A DNA stretch of 7,650 bases from RUG13615 sp040307715. GTDB taxonomy: Bacteria > Bacillota > Clostridia > Peptostreptococcales > Anaerovoracaceae. The notes under the pieces were generated by a model. It saw nothing but the letters and a program-made list of their open reading frames with translations. It did not search any database and was not told where the DNA came from. The stretch lies in assembly GCA_040307715.1 (NCBI GenBank), contig JAWRJC010000001.1:1-7650 (forward strand). The letters are read 5' to 3'. Positions 6,776-7,650 of this stretch are shown piece by piece (positions within the stretch are counted from its first letter, which is position 1; each line of letters opens with the position of its first letter). The position numbers and the translations under genes were made by a program.

Positions 6776-7428
6776 GACGATTCTCCTTTCTCTGTACGAG
6801 TCATCTTTTTATATCCGCAGTCGCAGTAAGGCCCGCCGGAAGCCAGCGTAAATTTACGCACGAATTCCGATGCGCCGCCTGCCTCACTCATGGTATAGTC
6901 CAGACGGCACATGGCAGGAACCAGATCATAGAGTTCCAGCTCCTTCATCAGCGTGCAGATGCCGCACTTTGTGAACCTCGCCTCATAACCGCTGCCGTCC
7001 GGATAGGGAAGATATTCCATGTTCCAGGAATAGGAGTTTCGGTCTGCAGCGCGGAGTGCGGCGGTGGCTTTCATCCCCTGAAGGTCCTTGTCGCTGAATA
7101 TCTTCTTTCCACTCATCCGGCAGAACCACTTCATAGGTGTGGTCATCATGGATGCGCGATAGTACTCCGTTGTCTTTTCGACTGTCGGTCTTACCGGCAG
7201 ACTCAAAAGAAAAGAGGAAAGCAAGGCGCAATTCACGATGTTCATCTTGAACCGATCGGCCTTCTCGAATTCCGGAAGGCGGTCGATGATCTCTTGATAC
7301 TTCGGCTTTGCTTTTGCGGCGATTGCCTTGGCCGTTTCAGGCTCATACCCGTAAACTACCGATAAATGCTTCCGAAACGATCCGGCAAACAGAAGCCACA
7401 TGCCCATTGGCATTCCAGCGTATTTCAT
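6772..7428 (-). CDS. L-2-amino-thiazoline-4-carboxylic acid hydrolase-like protein (copy C)
   Basis: 218-residue member of the ATC hydrolase-like family. The core signature is RFTKCGICTLMKE (151-163) with Cys155 and Cys158, LVPAMCRLDYTM (169-180) with Cys174, VRKFTLASGG (190-199), and CDCGY (202-206) with Cys202 and Cys204. In copies A and B the residue after CD is Tyr; here it is Cys, so this copy has its own cysteine layout. The N-terminus MKYAGMPMGMWLLF parallels copy A. ATG 7428 is chosen over in-frame ATG-like codons as far as 7518, because GGAGG lies 8 bases upstream and the longer version would overlap the hydrolase gene and add a low-complexity basic leader. It begins 14 bases after the alpha/beta hydrolase stop and ends in ATGA overlapping the methyltransferase. 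Substrate unknown. Confidence 0.8.
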   Translation of the reverse strand: MKYAGMPMGMWLLFAGSFRKHLSVVYGYEPETAKAIAAKAKPKYQEIIDRLPEFEKADRFKMNIVNCALLSSFLLSLPVRPTVEKTTEYYRASMMTTPMKWFCRMSGKKIFSDKDLQGMKATAALRAADRNSYSWNMEYLPYPDGSGYEARFTKCGICTLMKELELYDLVPAMCRLDYTMSEAGGASEFVRKFTLASGGPYCDCGYKKMTRTEKGESS

Positions 7429-7442
7429 CTCATTGGCCTCCG

Positions 7443-7650
7443 TTAACTGCGTGGGCCCATAAACTCGTCGATCGCCTGCAGCACCGGTGCGGTGTACTGC
7501 TCTCCGCCGAAAAGCCATTGCTCATGCTGCATATCGAATTCCCGGATCTCCGGGTCCCGGAAATACTTCTTATAACGATTCAGATACTTTTCGCCCATCT
7601 TGTTGGCATAAATGAAATGGACCCGGGTGCCCTCCACGTGGATATCGTCC
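7443..7650 (-). CDS. C-terminal fragment of an alpha/beta hydrolase (5' end beyond window)
   Basis: 68 residues and a TAA stop are visible; the frame is open to the window edge, so this is an edge-truncated gene and the GTG codon at 7637 is internal. The pattern VHFIYANKMG, YLNRYKKYF, IREFDMQHEQWLF and VLQAIDEFMG fits the last strand, the histidine-bearing loop and the final helix of an alpha/beta hydrolase; the His in MQHEQ is the candidate catalytic histidine. The nucleophile and acid residues lie outside the window. The stop is 14 bases before the next ATG, so it belongs to the same operon as the ATC hydrolase-like genes. Esterase, thioesterase and peptidase roles cannot be told apart from this part. 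Confidence 0.65.
   Translation of the reverse strand, partial: DDIHVEGTRVHFIYANKMGEKYLNRYKKYFRDPEIREFDMQHEQWLFGGEQYTAPVLQAIDEFMGPRS

Noticed and set aside
1..7650. CRISPR array, tRNA or rRNA genes, insertion sequence ends
   Set aside because: No regularly spaced repeats, no tRNA-like cloverleaf, no transposase motif and no matching terminal repeats were seen on either strand.

Overview
The window is a compact, minus-strand stretch of a bacterial genome. Moderately high GC, strong AGGAGG-type ribosome binding sites, tight gene spacing with ATGA and TAATG junctions, and the protein families present all suggest a Clostridia (Bacillota) chromosome, probably Lachnospiraceae-like. That taxon is inferred from protein style, not from a marker gene. 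Every supported gene reads right to left; the long open frames on the plus strand are mirror images of these genes.

Reading in the direction of transcription, the upstream operon (7650 to 3185) contains: the C-terminus of an alpha/beta hydrolase (cut by the window edge); a first L-2-amino-thiazoline-4-carboxylate (ATC) hydrolase-like protein; a soluble UbiE-like SAM methyltransferase; two more ATC hydrolase-like proteins; a degraded stretch holding pieces of a small membrane protein and of a metallo-beta-lactamase-fold hydrolase; and a SAM methyltransferase with two N-terminal membrane segments. Intact genes are 14-18 bases apart or overlap by 4 bases. The operon ends at a convincing Rho-independent terminator (3139-3176).

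The downstream operon (3064 to beyond position 1) encodes two exporter-fold ABC half-transporters whose stop and start overlap in TAATG, so they almost certainly form a heterodimer. Its leader carries an inverted repeat, tggttag-N6-ctaacca, enclosing the perfect palindrome GTTAGCTAAC. It resembles DtxR/IdeR-type iron-repressor boxes and may control the transporter.

The most notable content is the cassette of three divergent ATC hydrolase-like paralogues, all keeping an FTxC ... PxxCxxD ... CD cysteine pattern, mixed with two unrelated methyltransferases and two hydrolases. It looks like a small-molecule modification or detoxification cassette of unknown substrate. The second notable point is the mosaic pseudogene at 3976-4667, where recognisable protein pieces run through all three minus-strand frames, apparently after several internal deletions.
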